64,000 nt of DNA from DAOUBP01 sp964474695 (GTDB lineage: Bacteria; Chloroflexota; Anaerolineae; CG2-30-64-16): NCBI GenBank assembly GCA_964474695.1, contig CAYYTK010000006.1, positions 110,564-174,563 of the forward strand, read 5' to 3'. Below, piece by piece: positions 53,231-62,697 of the stretch (its first letter is position 1; each line of letters opens with the position of its first letter). A program made the translations under genes and the position numbers. A model generated the notes under the pieces. The model was given only the letters and a program-made list of their open reading frames with translations, was not told the DNA's origin and ran no database searches.

Positions 53231-53290
53231 GGAATCGAGGCTTCAGCCGGTCGCGCCCTCTCCATCGGCGCCGTCTGAAGGCTCGATTCC
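53231..53290. other. Inverted repeat between mrp and the HdrCB-like gene
   Basis: 16-base arms GGAATCGAGGCTTCAG (53231-53246) and CTGAAGGCTCGATTCC (53275-53290) with one mismatch, 20 bp after the mrp stop. No U-run is present. It may end or process the mRNA. Confidence 0.45.
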
Positions 53291-53345
53291 GGTTAAGGCG
53301 CCCATCTTCCCATAGATAGCTCTCCGGCAAAGGAGCTGAGGAATC

Positions 53346-55442
53346 ATGGAAAATGTGCTGTGCCCTCCTGGCCTCCCCTGTCGCATCGGTTGGTGGAACA
53401 TCCCCATTCCTCTGCGGGTGATCTTCTTTATCATCATTGCCATCGGCGCTGCCATCATGATCTATAGCATCGTGCAGCGGTTCAAGCTGTGGCGGAAAGG
53501 CCAACCGGAGCTCGCCTTTGATCGGCCGGGACAGCGCACGGCGCGCACGTTCAAATATGCCGTAGCCCAGTTGCGCATTTTGCGTCAGCGCTACCCCGCA
53601 GTCATGCATCTGGCCATCTTCTGGACGATGGTGCTGTTTTTCGTCGGCACCGTATTGGGCTCACTTGACACCGATGTCTTTGAGCTGATCTTCCATGCCA
53701 AGCTGTTGAAGGGCGATTTCTATCTGGTGGAGAAGGTCATCCTTGACCTGGCAGCGCTCTTCGCTCTTGTCGGTCTGGGGCTGGCGATCTATCGCCGCTA
53801 TGTTGTGCGTCCGGACCGGCTCAACATCGATTGGCGGTTTAATCTCACGCTGCCGCTCCTGGCATTCATCGTGCTCACCGGGTTGTTCGTCGAGGCGCTG
53901 CGCCTGTCTGTGTTGCAGCCTGCCTGGGCGCCTTACTCGGTGATCGCCTATCCGCTCAGCCTGCTGTTGCGCGGCGGCGATTCCGTCGGGCTGCAAGCCG
54001 CCCATCAAGTCATTTGGACCATCCACTTCATCGGCGTGTCGGTCGTCCTTGCCACCCTGCCGCGCACCAACCTGTTCCACGTCTTTACGTCGCCCGCTAA
54101 CATCTTCTTCGCCCCGTTCCGGGTCAAGGGCGCGTTGAAGCCGATCGCCAACCTGGAGCAGGCCGAGCAGCTGGGCGTCAAGACCCTTACCGATTTCTCC
54201 TGGCCGCAGCTCGCGAGTCTCGATGCCTGCACCGAATGTGGCCGCTGCCAGGCGGTGTGCCCGGCCTACGCGGCGCAGCAGCCGCTGAACCCCAAGCTCA
54301 TCGTTCTCGACTTGCAACACTACCTGACCGCTTCCCGCCCGAAGCTGCTCGGCCAAGCACTGGGGGACACACAAGACGCAATACGCACGCGATCCGAGGA
54401 TCGCCCGCAACACGCAAACATGGTAGGGGATATCATCAAACCTGAGACGCTGTGGGATTGCACCACCTGCTTCGGCTGCGTGTACGAATGCCCGGTGCTC
54501 ATCGAGCATGTGGACGCCATCGTCGACATGCGCCGTCACCTTGCCCTCATGGAGGGCGACATCCCGGCCAGCCTGGCGACGACCCTCACCAACATCGAGC
54601 GGGCCGGCAACCCGTGGAAACAGTCCAAGCGCAAGCGGGCCGCCTGGACGCAAGGCCTCGACTTCGAGGTGCCGATCATGGCGAACCTTGAAGAGGACGC
54701 GGAGGTGGATGTGCTTTGGTGGGTCGGCTGCGCTGGCGCGTACGACCCGCGCAACCAGAAGGTGACCAGAGGGATTGCCACGATCCTGCACGCGGCCGGC
54801 GTCAACTATGCCATCCTCGGCGATCAGGAGACCTGCACCGGCGATTCAGCTCGCCGCGCCGGCAACGAGTACCTGTTCCAGCAACTCGCCCAACAGAACA
54901 TCGAGACGTTGAACGGCTACAAGTTCAAGATGATCTTGACCCAGTGCCCGCACTGCTTTAACACCTTGCTGAACGAGTATCCGCAGTTCGGCGGCAACTA
55001 CCAGGTAATGCACCACACGCAGTACATCGATGCGCTGTTGGCTGAAGGGCAGATCAAGGTTCGGGCTGAGGCGAAGAACAAGATCACCTTCCACGACCCA
55101 TGTTACCTGGGGCGGTACAACGACGAGTACGAGGCCCCGCGCGTTTTGGCCACGGCTACCGGCATGAAGCTGGTTGAGATGGAACAGGCCAGGTCGCAAG
55201 CCATGTGCTGCGGCGGCGGCGGCGCGCGCGTCTGGATGGAGGATGAAGGAGCGGTCCGGGTCAACTACAACCGCCTCGCCCAAATCCAGGCCACCGGCTG
55301 CACCGAAGTCGGCGTCGCGTGCCCCTTCTGCATGGTGATGCTGGAGGATGCCAAGGGCGCGAAGGGCGCCGAAGGCCTCGTGATCCGCGATGTGGCCGAG
55401 ATCGTGGCCGAGGCGCTGATTGTGGAGGGGGCGCCAAACTGA
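53346..55442 (+). CDS. Membrane HdrCB/NarI-like fused iron-sulfur oxidoreductase
   Basis: 698 aa. About five to six membrane segments in residues 20-240 (respiratory gamma-subunit-like), then two 4Fe-4S motifs C-T-E-C-G-R-C-Q-A-V-C-P and C-T-T-C-F-G-C-V-Y-E-C-P. Two CCG-type domains follow (V-G-C-A-G-A-Y with C-P-H-C-F; D-P-C-Y-L-G-R with M-C-C-G-G-G-G-A). This is the layout of membrane HdrDE-like or ETF-linked quinone reductases. Residues about 344-359 (D-A-I-R-T-R-S-E-D-R-P-Q-H-A-N) are encoded by repeat C. It probably links quinone to cytoplasmic thiol or flavin carriers; the partner is unknown. Confidence 0.85.
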   Translation: MENVLCPPGLPCRIGWWNIPIPLRVIFFIIIAIGAAIMIYSIVQRFKLWRKGQPELAFDRPGQRTARTFKYAVAQLRILRQRYPAVMHLAIFWTMVLFFVGTVLGSLDTDVFELIFHAKLLKGDFYLVEKVILDLAALFALVGLGLAIYRRYVVRPDRLNIDWRFNLTLPLLAFIVLTGLFVEALRLSVLQPAWAPYSVIAYPLSLLLRGGDSVGLQAAHQVIWTIHFIGVSVVLATLPRTNLFHVFTSPANIFFAPFRVKGALKPIANLEQAEQLGVKTLTDFSWPQLASLDACTECGRCQAVCPAYAAQQPLNPKLIVLDLQHYLTASRPKLLGQALGDTQDAIRTRSEDRPQHANMVGDIIKPETLWDCTTCFGCVYECPVLIEHVDAIVDMRRHLALMEGDIPASLATTLTNIERAGNPWKQSKRKRAAWTQGLDFEVPIMANLEEDAEVDVLWWVGCAGAYDPRNQKVTRGIATILHAAGVNYAILGDQETCTGDSARRAGNEYLFQQLAQQNIETLNGYKFKMILTQCPHCFNTLLNEYPQFGGNYQVMHHTQYIDALLAEGQIKVRAEAKNKITFHDPCYLGRYNDEYEAPRVLATATGMKLVEMEQARSQAMCCGGGGARVWMEDEGAVRVNYNRLAQIQATGCTEVGVACPFCMVMLEDAKGAKGAEGLVIRDVAEIVAEALIVEGAPN
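54375..54419. repeat. Repeat C copy 3, in frame inside the HdrCB-like gene
   Basis: GCGATCCGAGGATCGC followed by CCGCAACACGCAAAC on the plus strand. It is the complement of the element at 8481 with about two changes. It encodes E-D-R-P-Q-H-A-N, the same peptide as in the hydroxylase FAD subunit although the genes are on opposite strands. Confidence 0.82.
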
Positions 55443-55478
55443 GGCGGCACGCGAAAGGAACCAAGGCTTTCCGGCCGG

Positions 55479-55509
55479 TTGTGCCGGTCCAGCCGCGTCA
55501 TGGTAGAAT
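55479..55509 (+). promoter_or_regulatory. Weak candidate promoter before lpdA
   Basis: TTGTGC (55479-55484), a 19-base spacer, TAGAAT (55504-55509) in the 241-bp gap between the HdrCB-like gene and lpdA. Confidence 0.28.
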
Positions 55510-55610
55510 GGGCCAGTTTCGAGATGAATCGGAGTCATATGTCCCCGCCGCGGAGTGAGCATCCTCAGATGCGAACGGCGTGCACCCAAGCCCATTAAAC
55601 AAATACGCCA

Positions 55611-55661
55611 GCGATCCACAGATCGCCCGTAATACGTAGTACGTAGTACGCAGTACGTAAG
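55611..55661. repeat. Repeats C (copy 4) and D (copy 2) upstream of lpdA
   Basis: GCGATCCACAGATCGCCCG (C, 55611-55629) runs directly into ATACGTAGTACGTAGTACGC (D, 55632-55651 and on). It shows that C is a free-standing intergenic element as well as a coding one. Confidence 0.8.
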
Positions 55662-55683
55662 AAATTCAGGAGTCAGCAATCTC

Positions 55684-57093
55684 ATGTCCGACAACACCTA
55701 CGATCTCATCGTCATCGGCGGCGGGCCGGGTGGCTATGTGGCGGCGATCCGCGCCGCGCAACTGGGTCAAAAAGTGGCCTGCATCGAGCGCGAAGCGCTG
55801 GGCGGTATATGCTTGAACTGGGGATGCATCCCCACCAAATCGCTGCTGCGGAATGCCGAGGTCGCGAGCATCCTTACCGGCGAGGGCAAGGAGTTCGGCT
55901 TTAGCTTCGAGAATCTCAAGTTGGACTACGCCGTGGCCCACAAACGCAGCCGCCAGGTTTCCGAACGCCTGGTCAAGGGGATCGGCTTTCTGTTCAAGAA
56001 GAACGGCGTGACGCACATCCAGGGCGCTGCCACCCTCTTGGGCCCCAAGCAGGTGCGTGTCGAGCCTTCCGGACAGGTCCTGGACGCGCAGGCTATCATC
56101 ATCGCTGCCGGCGCGCGTTCGCGCTCCTTGCCCGGCATGACGATTGATGGCGCCAGGATTATCACCAGTCACGAAGCGCTGGCGTTGACCACCGTTCCGA
56201 AGCGCCTGGTCGTCGTCGGCGCCGGCGCCATCGGCATGGAGTTCGCGTACGTCTTTCGGTCCTACGGCGCGGAAGTGACCGTGATCGAGATGCTGCCGCA
56301 CGTCCTCCCGCTGGAAGACGACGAGACCGCGGCCGAGGTCGCCAAGGCCTTCAAGAAAGCCGGTATCAGGACGCTGGTGAACACCCGCACCGAGGGGATC
56401 GACGCGGCCGATGATGGCGTCACCGTGCGCGTCAAGGATCAGGCCAGCGGCGCCGAGCAGGCGATCGCAGCCGATGTCGTGCTGGTCGCGATCGGCGTGG
56501 CGCCCAACAGCGGCGGCCTCGGGTTGGAGGCGGCCGGCGTGCAGACCGATAAGCGCGGCTTCATCACCGTAGATGAGTATATGCGCACCAACGTGCCGGG
56601 CGTCTACGCCATCGGTGACGTCACGGGCAAGCTGATGCTGGCTCATGTGGCGAGCGCGATGGGCATCGTCGCCGCCGAGCATGCCGCCGGCCACGAGACG
56701 CGGCCCATCTACGACGCGGATTACGCGTTTATGCCGCGCTGCACCTACTGTAAGCCGCAGGTCGCGTCGTTGGGCTATACTGAGGCGCAGGCCCGGGAGA
56801 AGGGCTACGCGGTCAAGATCGGCAAGTTCCCCTTCCTCGCGAACGGCAAGGCGTTGGGCCTCAACGAGAAAGAAGGTTTCGTCAAGATCATCGCCGATGC
56901 AACATCCGGCAAGATCCTGGGCGCGCACCTGGTCGGGCCCGAAGTGACCGAGTTGCTGCCCGAGCTGGCGCTGGCCCGCACCTGGGATCTGACAACCGAA
57001 GAGATTGCCCGCACCGTCCACGCGCACCCCACCCTTTCTGAGGCGTTGATGGAGGCCGCGCACGCAGTGATGGGGCAGGCGATACACGCCTAG
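55684..57093 (+). CDS. lpdA: Dihydrolipoyl dehydrogenase
   Basis: 469-aa flavoprotein disulfide reductase that reoxidises dihydrolipoyl groups with NAD. N-terminal FAD fold G-G-G-P-G-G, redox pair Cys43/Cys48 (G-G-I-C-L-N-W-G-C-I-P-T-K), NAD fold G-A-G-A-I-G-M-E-F and the C-terminal H-A-H-P-T-L-S-E active-site His. It lies 7 bp before lipA. Its partner complex (glycine cleavage or a 2-oxoacid dehydrogenase) is not in the window. Confidence 0.96.
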   Translation: MSDNTYDLIVIGGGPGGYVAAIRAAQLGQKVACIEREALGGICLNWGCIPTKSLLRNAEVASILTGEGKEFGFSFENLKLDYAVAHKRSRQVSERLVKGIGFLFKKNGVTHIQGAATLLGPKQVRVEPSGQVLDAQAIIIAAGARSRSLPGMTIDGARIITSHEALALTTVPKRLVVVGAGAIGMEFAYVFRSYGAEVTVIEMLPHVLPLEDDETAAEVAKAFKKAGIRTLVNTRTEGIDAADDGVTVRVKDQASGAEQAIAADVVLVAIGVAPNSGGLGLEAAGVQTDKRGFITVDEYMRTNVPGVYAIGDVTGKLMLAHVASAMGIVAAEHAAGHETRPIYDADYAFMPRCTYCKPQVASLGYTEAQAREKGYAVKIGKFPFLANGKALGLNEKEGFVKIIADATSGKILGAHLVGPEVTELLPELALARTWDLTTEEIARTVHAHPTLSEALMEAAHAVMGQAIHA

Positions 57094-57100
57094 AAAGACC

Positions 57101-58051
57101 ATGCAAACGAATGTAACCATCGATCCTGTTCCGGTCGACTTGCAGCCCAAGCCGGCTGCGCGCCGGGCCCGCCTCCGCGACGCGCAGCCCGCCGGCCGTA
57201 AGCCGGATTGGCTGCGGATCAAGCTGAGCCAGAACGACGAGTACTGGCGCCTCAAGTCGCTCATGCGCGGGCAGGCGCTGCACACCGTGTGCGAGGAGGC
57301 GTTCTGTCCCAACCTGGGCGAGTGTTGGAGCCGCGGCACAGCCACCTTTCTGTTGATGGGCGACATCTGCACGCGCTCGTGCAAGTTCTGCAACATCCAG
57401 TCCGGCAAGCCGCTGCCGCTGGACGAGGACGAGCCGCGCCGCGTGGCTGAGTCGGTGGCCGAGATGCACCTGCGCCACGTCGTGCTCACCAGCGTCGATC
57501 GCGACGACCAACCGGATGGCGGCGCGCACATTTTTGCCGACGCTATCCGCGAGATTCGCGCGCGCGTGCCCGGCTGCACCATCGAGGTGCTCATCCCCGA
57601 CTTCAAAGGTGAGCGCGACGCGCTGCATCTCGTCATGGCCGCCCACCCGGAGATCCTGAATCACAACGTCGAGACGGTGCCCCGGCTCTCGCGCGAGGTG
57701 CGGCCGCAGGCCCGGCACGAGAGGAGCCTTGAGGTCCTGCGCATGGCCAAGGAGTTGGACCCGGCCGCGCTGACCAAGAGCGGCCTGATGGTGGGCCTGG
57801 GCGAGGAATGGGATGAGGTGCTGGCCGTGCTGGACGACTGGCGTCGCGCCGAGGTGGACATCATCACGATCGGCCAGTACCTGCAGCCCAGCAAACAGCA
57901 TTTGCCCGTTGCACGCTACTATCATCCCGATGAGTTCACGCGCCTGGCCCAAGAGGGCTACGCCCGCGGCTTCAAGTGGGTGGAGGCCGCCCCGCTCGTG
58001 CGTTCGTCCTATCACGCGGACGGGCAGGCAAGGATTATCGAGTTGCGGTAA
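57101..58051 (+). CDS. lipA: Lipoyl synthase
   Basis: 316-aa radical SAM enzyme that inserts two sulfurs into octanoyl groups. Auxiliary cluster Cys64-x4-Cys69-x5-Cys75, SAM cluster Cys90-x3-Cys94-x2-Cys97, and the C-terminal R-S-S-Y that binds the auxiliary cluster. It forms an operon with lpdA, so lipoyl protein assembly and use are paired. Confidence 0.96.
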   Translation: MQTNVTIDPVPVDLQPKPAARRARLRDAQPAGRKPDWLRIKLSQNDEYWRLKSLMRGQALHTVCEEAFCPNLGECWSRGTATFLLMGDICTRSCKFCNIQSGKPLPLDEDEPRRVAESVAEMHLRHVVLTSVDRDDQPDGGAHIFADAIREIRARVPGCTIEVLIPDFKGERDALHLVMAAHPEILNHNVETVPRLSREVRPQARHERSLEVLRMAKELDPAALTKSGLMVGLGEEWDEVLAVLDDWRRAEVDIITIGQYLQPSKQHLPVARYYHPDEFTRLAQEGYARGFKWVEAAPLVRSSYHADGQARIIELR

Positions 58052-58127
58052 CTGGGTACATCGGTAGATCGGTCGCGCCCCTTCAATGCCCAATCTACCA
58101 ACTTATCAACCTACCAACTTACCAACC
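58050..58127. repeat. Repeat A copy 7
   Basis: GGTACATCGGTAGATCGG, then the opposite-sense CCAATCTACCAACTTATCAA and CCTACCAACTTACCAACC. It lies between lipA and the DUF1786 gene and opens a spurious in-frame extension of the latter. Confidence 0.8.
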
Positions 58128-59255
58128 ATGCAAATTCTCGCCGCAGACATCGGCACCGGCACCCAGGACATCCTGCTCTTTGACAGCGAGCGGGCGCCGG
58201 AAAATTGCCTGAAACTGGTGATGCCCTCGCCGACCTTGTTGCTTGGCCAACAGGTGCGCGCCGCCACGGCGGCGCGGCAGAACCTGCTGATTACCGGCGT
58301 CCTGATGGGCGGCGGGCCGGTCTCGTGGGCGGTGGAGGCGCACCGTCGCGCGGGCTTGCGCGTGGTGGCCACTCCGGAGGCCGCGCGCACCCTCAATGAT
58401 GATCTCGACCGCGTGCAGCAGGAGTTGGGCCTGGAGCTGATCCCGGATGAAGCGGCCCGCACGCTGAGCACCTGCCGGGATTTCAGCCACGTGTGCTTCC
58501 AGGATTTCGACTACCCTGCCATACGGAAGGCCTTTGCTGCCTTCGGGTTGCCGCTCCGCCCTGATGCGTTGGCGCTGGCGGTCTTCGATCACGGCGCCGC
58601 GCCGCCCGGCGTCAGCGACCGCCAGTTCCGCATGGACTACCTGGCCGATCGGTTGCGCCGCGATCCGCGGCTGAGCACCCTGGCGTTTCGCGCCGCCGAG
58701 GTGCCGCCGGCCATGACCCGGCTCGCTGCATTGGCCGTGACTGCCACGGAACAATCCGGCCTGCCCGTGGTTGTGATGGATACGGCCCCCGCGGCCGTGC
58801 TGGGCGCGTTGGATGACCAGCATGCGGCGGAGCAAGCCTCACCGATCATCGTAAACATCGGCAACTTCCACACGCTCGCGTTCCAGTTCCACACGGGCCG
58901 CTTCCTGCGCCTGTTCGAGCACCACACCGGCGAGTTGACGCGCGACCGGTTGGCTGCCTGGGTGCGGGCGTTGTCTGATGGCGTCGTGCGCCACGAGGCC
59001 ATTTTTGCCGACAACGGCCACGGCGCCCTGGTGCTGGATGATCGGCCGGCGCCGCTCACGTCTGTGGTTGTGGTTGGGCCTCGCCGCACGCTGCTGGCCG
59101 AAGCTGGCTTGCCTGTCTATTTCGCCGTGCCGCACGGCGACCAGATGCTGACCGGCTGCTACGGGCTGCTGCGCAGTTGCGCCGATCTTGAGCCGGCCTG
59201 GCGTGAGCCGATCACTGCGGCGCTGGATGGACGGGCGGACCGCAGTCTGTGGTAA
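58128..59255 (+). CDS. DUF1786 family protein (ASKHA-like fold)
   Basis: 375 aa. The N terminus I-L-A-A-D-I-G-T-G-T-Q-D-I-L-L resembles the phosphate-1 loop of the actin/sugar-kinase/Hsp70 fold, and the rest follows DUF1786 proteins, sometimes loosely labelled pyruvate-formate-lyase-activating. The start at 58128 is chosen because the frame upstream is repeat A. It lies downstream of lipA. The role is unknown. Confidence 0.78.
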   Translation: MQILAADIGTGTQDILLFDSERAPENCLKLVMPSPTLLLGQQVRAATAARQNLLITGVLMGGGPVSWAVEAHRRAGLRVVATPEAARTLNDDLDRVQQELGLELIPDEAARTLSTCRDFSHVCFQDFDYPAIRKAFAAFGLPLRPDALALAVFDHGAAPPGVSDRQFRMDYLADRLRRDPRLSTLAFRAAEVPPAMTRLAALAVTATEQSGLPVVVMDTAPAAVLGALDDQHAAEQASPIIVNIGNFHTLAFQFHTGRFLRLFEHHTGELTRDRLAAWVRALSDGVVRHEAIFADNGHGALVLDDRPAPLTSVVVVGPRRTLLAEAGLPVYFAVPHGDQMLTGCYGLLRSCADLEPAWREPITAALDGRADRSLW

Positions 59256-59260
59256 GATGT

Positions 59261-59298
59261 TCTTGAAACCGGTCTCTTGCAGGAACCTGGTTTGAAGA
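59261..59298. repeat. Repeat E copy 4
   Basis: TCTTGAAACCGGT and ACCTGGTTTGAAGA arms with an 11-base loop. It is a less perfect copy of the AAACCAGGT hairpin, between the DUF1786 and flavin reductase genes. Confidence 0.7.
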
Positions 59299-59329
59299 TA
59301 TGACGCATGAGGCAAGAAGGAGGATCGCA

Positions 59330-59839
59330 ATGGAATCCGCTTTACCGCCGTCTGATGTGCGAAGTGAAGCGTTGAAACTGCTTTCGAATGGCGTCTATGT
59401 GCTCACCACCTGCGGGCCAGAGGCAGTCCATGCCGCCGCGGTCACATGGGTCAGCCAGGTCTCGTTCTCGCCGCCCATGGTGCTGGTGGCGCTGCGCCGC
59501 AACTCCTACCTTGCTCAGGCGGTGCGCAAGGCACACCGTTTCGCCCTCAACACCCTCGCCGCCGACCAACAGGGGCTGGCTGAGGCCTTTCTGACGCATC
59601 GCACTGGGCCGGTGGACGCCGCGGATATCGCCGGGCAAGGGCTCCGCATCACCGCCGGCCGTTGTCCGCTGCTCACCGACGCGCTCGCGTGGCTCGAATG
59701 CCGGCTATCGGCTGAACCGTCCTGCCCGGGTGACCACGCGCTGATGTTGGGTGAGGTGATCGGCGCTGGTGTGCGCCGCACGGGCCAACCGATGGTGCTC
59801 CGGTCGACCCCTTGGGCTTACGGTGGGGTCCCTGAGTGA
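59330..59839 (+). CDS. Flavin reductase-like FMN-binding protein
   Basis: 169-aa split-barrel flavoprotein. The G-V-Y-V-L-T-T opening, S-F-S-P-P-M-V-L-V-A-L and F-A-L-N-T-L match flavin-reductase-like domains. The start at 59330 follows AAGGAGG. The next gene begins 25 bp on. Likely an NAD(P)H:flavin reductase or a small oxidoreductase; the partner is unknown. Confidence 0.85.
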   Translation: MESALPPSDVRSEALKLLSNGVYVLTTCGPEAVHAAAVTWVSQVSFSPPMVLVALRRNSYLAQAVRKAHRFALNTLAADQQGLAEAFLTHRTGPVDAADIAGQGLRITAGRCPLLTDALAWLECRLSAEPSCPGDHALMLGEVIGAGVRRTGQPMVLRSTPWAYGGVPE

Positions 59840-59864
59840 TCCCAGACTGACTGAGTGGGAGGGC

Positions 59865-61058
59865 ATGATGGATGGATCCAACTTCCGCGCTGAGGCCGAG
59901 GCCATCCAGAAGCAGTTGACCGCCTGGCGCCGCGACCTCCATGCGCACCCTGAGCTCGGCTTCGAGGTGCAGCGCACGGCGGGCATCGTCGCGCAGGTGC
60001 TTCATGAGCTCGGGTGCGAGGTGCGCATGGGCGTAGGCCGCACCGGCGTGGTCGCACTGCTGCACGGCGGACGCCCGGGTCCCACCGTGATGTTACGCGC
60101 CGACATGGATGCGCTGCCCATCCAGGAGATCAACACCGCGCCTTACGCGTCATGCGTGCCGGGCGTGATGCATGCTTGCGGTCACGACGGTCACGTCGCC
60201 ATCGGGCTGGGTGCGGCCACCCTGTTGGCCCGCCATGCCGATCAATTGGCGGGCAGTGTGCTGTTCGTGTTTCAGCCCGCCGAAGAGGGGGATGGCGGCG
60301 CGGCGGCCATGGTGGCCGACGGTGCCTTGGCCGACCCCGTGCCGGCCGCGGCCTTCGGGCTGCATCTCTGGAACTCCTTCCCCTTGGGCCAGGTTGTCGC
60401 GCAGGCCGGTCCCCTCATGGCCGCCGGCGATGTGCTGCGTATAACTATCCGGGGCAAGGGCGGCCACGGCGCCCAGCCTCATGAGGCCGTGGATGCGATT
60501 GCCGTGGCGGGCCAGGTTCTCTCGGCGCTCCAGACGATCGTCAGCCGCAACGTCGACCCGCAAGAGACGGCGGTACTGACCATCGGTACGGTGCAGGGGG
60601 GGGCCGCGTTCAACATCATCGCCGAGACGGTGGAGATGCTCGGCACCATCCGCACCTTTTCGCCCGCGGTGCGTGAGACCGTGCTGACGCGGCTGCGCGT
60701 GCTGTTGGATGGGCTCGTTGCAGGCATGGGCGCTCGCTATGAGCTGGATGTGCGGGGTGTCACCCGCGCGGTGATCAATGACCCCGGCATGGCTGAAGTC
60801 GCACGCGCCGCGGCCGTACAGGTCGTGGGCAAGACCGGCGTCGCGTGGCGCCCGCCGCTGATGGTCTCCGAGGACTTTTCCGAGTTCGCCCAGCATGTAC
60901 CGGCTTGCTACATGTTGTTAGGCTCGGCCAATCCGGATCTCGGGCTGGATGCCCCGCATCACAATCCGCGTTTCGACTTTGACGAACGCGCACTGCCGAT
61001 CGGTGCGGCGCTGCTGGCGACGACGGCGGCGCGCTTCTTATCCGAGAGCGCGCGTTAG
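59865..61058 (+). CDS. M20 amidohydrolase (IAA-amino-acid/hippurate hydrolase type)
   Basis: 397-aa metallohydrolase: R-D-L-H-A-H-P-E-L-G-F, L-R-A-D-M-D-A-L-P, H-A-C-G-H-D-G-H-V-A, Q-P-A-E-E-G and S-E-D-F-S-E-F carry the M20D metal and catalytic residues. It cleaves an N-acyl amino acid or similar amide. ATG codons at 59865 and 59868 are both possible starts behind GGGAGGG. It is a distant relative of ygeY. Confidence 0.9.
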   Translation: MMDGSNFRAEAEAIQKQLTAWRRDLHAHPELGFEVQRTAGIVAQVLHELGCEVRMGVGRTGVVALLHGGRPGPTVMLRADMDALPIQEINTAPYASCVPGVMHACGHDGHVAIGLGAATLLARHADQLAGSVLFVFQPAEEGDGGAAAMVADGALADPVPAAAFGLHLWNSFPLGQVVAQAGPLMAAGDVLRITIRGKGGHGAQPHEAVDAIAVAGQVLSALQTIVSRNVDPQETAVLTIGTVQGGAAFNIIAETVEMLGTIRTFSPAVRETVLTRLRVLLDGLVAGMGARYELDVRGVTRAVINDPGMAEVARAAAVQVVGKTGVAWRPPLMVSEDFSEFAQHVPACYMLLGSANPDLGLDAPHHNPRFDFDERALPIGAALLATTAARFLSESAR

Positions 61059-61091
61059 CAGGCCTGGCCTTCGACGAGCGCGATCTCAGAT

Positions 61092-61121
61092 TTGTCCAAG
61101 CGACGGTGGATTTGATATAAT
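61092..61121 (+). promoter_or_regulatory. Promoter of glutamate dehydrogenase
   Basis: TTGTCC (61092-61097), an 18-base spacer, perfect TATAAT (61116-61121), about 180 bp before the start codon. Confidence 0.52.
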
Positions 61122-61300
61122 GGCTCTGCCGAGGGACGATGGCGACCTGGGCGATCACCTCGTGCGCACTTTTGGTGCGCCAAGCGGTCCCCGCGCTGCC
61201 ACCTTCTGTTGGTGTTTCAATTGTCGGCTCTATGTTTGCCTGTGTTTTCAGGTAAGAGTGTTCTGCCCATCAATATAATCCCACGAAGGAGTGCTGCGTT
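61122..61300 (+). other. 180-base leader of glutamate dehydrogenase
   Basis: It holds a small hairpin GCGCAC-TTTTG-GTGCGC (61163-61179) and a second TATAAT (61274-61279) with no clear -35. No known riboswitch pattern was recognised. Confidence 0.35.
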
Positions 61301-62563
61301 ATGCCATCTGAACTGAACCCGTTTGAGATCGCGCAACAGCAACTGGATGATGCCGCCGCGATCCTTGGCCTTTCGCCGGCCATGCATGCGTTTCTGCGTG
61401 TGCCCATGCGGGAACTGCACTTCAGCATCCCCGTCCAAATGGATGACGGAAGCTACCAGACCTTCCAGGGCTTTCGCGTGCAGTACAATGACGCGCGCGG
61501 CCCCGCCAAGGGCGGCCTGCGGTTCCATCCCGATGAAACCATCGACACCGTACGGGCGCTGTCGGCCTGGATGACCTGGAAGACCTCTGTGGTCGACATC
61601 CCCCTGGGCGGCGGCAAGGGCGGTGTGGTGTGTGACCCTGGCGCGTTGTCCAAGGGTGAGCTGGAGCGATTGAGCCGCGGCTACATGCGGCGGGTGGCCC
61701 ATTTCGTCGGCCCCGACCAGGATGTGCCCGCGCCGGACGTTTACACGACGCCGCAGATCATGACCTGGATGCTGGATGAATACGAGACGATCATGGGGCG
61801 GCACGCGCCGGGCGTCATCACCGGCAAACCCGTCCCGATGTTCGGCTCGCTGGGGCGCGGCGACGCCACGGCCCGCGGCGGCCTCTACACGGTGCGCGAG
61901 GCAGCCAAGGTGCTCGGCATCGATCTGGCGGGCGCGGAGATCGCAGTGCAAGGCTTCGGCAATGTCGGCTCGTGGGCTGCCAAGTTGGGCTACGAAATGG
62001 GATTGAAAGTGATTGCAGTGAGCGATGTTTCCGGCGGGCTGCATAATCCTGACGGCCTGAATATCCCTGCGATCGCGGCTCACGTCGACAAACATCCCAA
62101 GCACATCATTGAGGGTTACTCTGAGCCGGGCGCCAGCGCGATCTCTAACGCCGACTTGTTGGAGTTGCCCGTCACCGTGCTCTTCCCGGCCGCCCTGGAG
62201 AAAGTGATCAAGGATGAGAACGCGGGCCGGATCAAGGCCAAGATCCTGGCGGAGTTGGCGAACGGCCCCACTACCCCGGATGCCGACAAGATCCTGTTTG
62301 CGAACAATGTTTACGTGATCCCTGACTTCCTCTGCAACGCCGGCGGCGTTACCGTGAGCTACTTCGAGCAGGTGCAGAACGCTTACAACTTCTATTGGAC
62401 CCTGGAAGAGGTGCAGGCTCGCCTGGACGCTAAGATGACCACTGCATTCCATGCTGTGCACGAGATGGCTCAGGTTCATCAGGTGAACAACCGCGTGGCT
62501 GCCTATTTGGTGGCCGTCAAGCGCGTCGCCGATGCCGTTGCACTGCGAGGTTGGGTCAAGTAG
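61301..62563 (+). CDS. gdhA: Glu/Leu/Phe/Val-type glutamate dehydrogenase
   Basis: 420 aa: glutamate + NAD(P) + water to 2-oxoglutarate + ammonia. G-P-A-K-G-G-L-R-F-H-P and L-G-G-G-K-G-G-V carry the substrate lysines, and P-A-P-D-V-Y-T the catalytic Asp. The dinucleotide fold is V-Q-G-F-G-N-V-G-S. The start follows AAGGAG. It could capture or release the ammonia of purine breakdown. It is monocistronic by its promoter and terminator. Confidence 0.95.
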   Translation: MPSELNPFEIAQQQLDDAAAILGLSPAMHAFLRVPMRELHFSIPVQMDDGSYQTFQGFRVQYNDARGPAKGGLRFHPDETIDTVRALSAWMTWKTSVVDIPLGGGKGGVVCDPGALSKGELERLSRGYMRRVAHFVGPDQDVPAPDVYTTPQIMTWMLDEYETIMGRHAPGVITGKPVPMFGSLGRGDATARGGLYTVREAAKVLGIDLAGAEIAVQGFGNVGSWAAKLGYEMGLKVIAVSDVSGGLHNPDGLNIPAIAAHVDKHPKHIIEGYSEPGASAISNADLLELPVTVLFPAALEKVIKDENAGRIKAKILAELANGPTTPDADKILFANNVYVIPDFLCNAGGVTVSYFEQVQNAYNFYWTLEEVQARLDAKMTTAFHAVHEMAQVHQVNNRVAAYLVAVKRVADAVALRGWVK

Positions 62564-62640
62564 GCGCGCTGTGAGTGCTTCGTGTTGCGTAGTGCGGCGC
62601 TCTGCCGTCGTTGCGCAGCATGTTTCCATCGCATCCAGAT

Positions 62641-62680
62641 CCGCCGGAAGGCAGCCATGCCTTCCGGCGGATTGTTTTTT
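62641..62680 (+). terminator. Rho-independent terminator of gdhA
   Basis: CCGCCGGAAGGCA and TGCCTTCCGGCGG form a perfect 13-bp stem, followed by ATTGTTTTTT. Confidence 0.8.
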
Positions 62681-62697
62681 GCAGTGGCGACTTTCCC

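Noticed and set aside
58086..58127. Upstream start for the DUF1786 gene
   Set aside because: The extra codons are repeat A sequence, and the conserved fold begins at the ATG at 58128.
61274..61279. Second gdhA promoter at TATAAT
   Set aside because: No acceptable -35 box at 16-19 bp, and it lies only 21 bp before the start codon.
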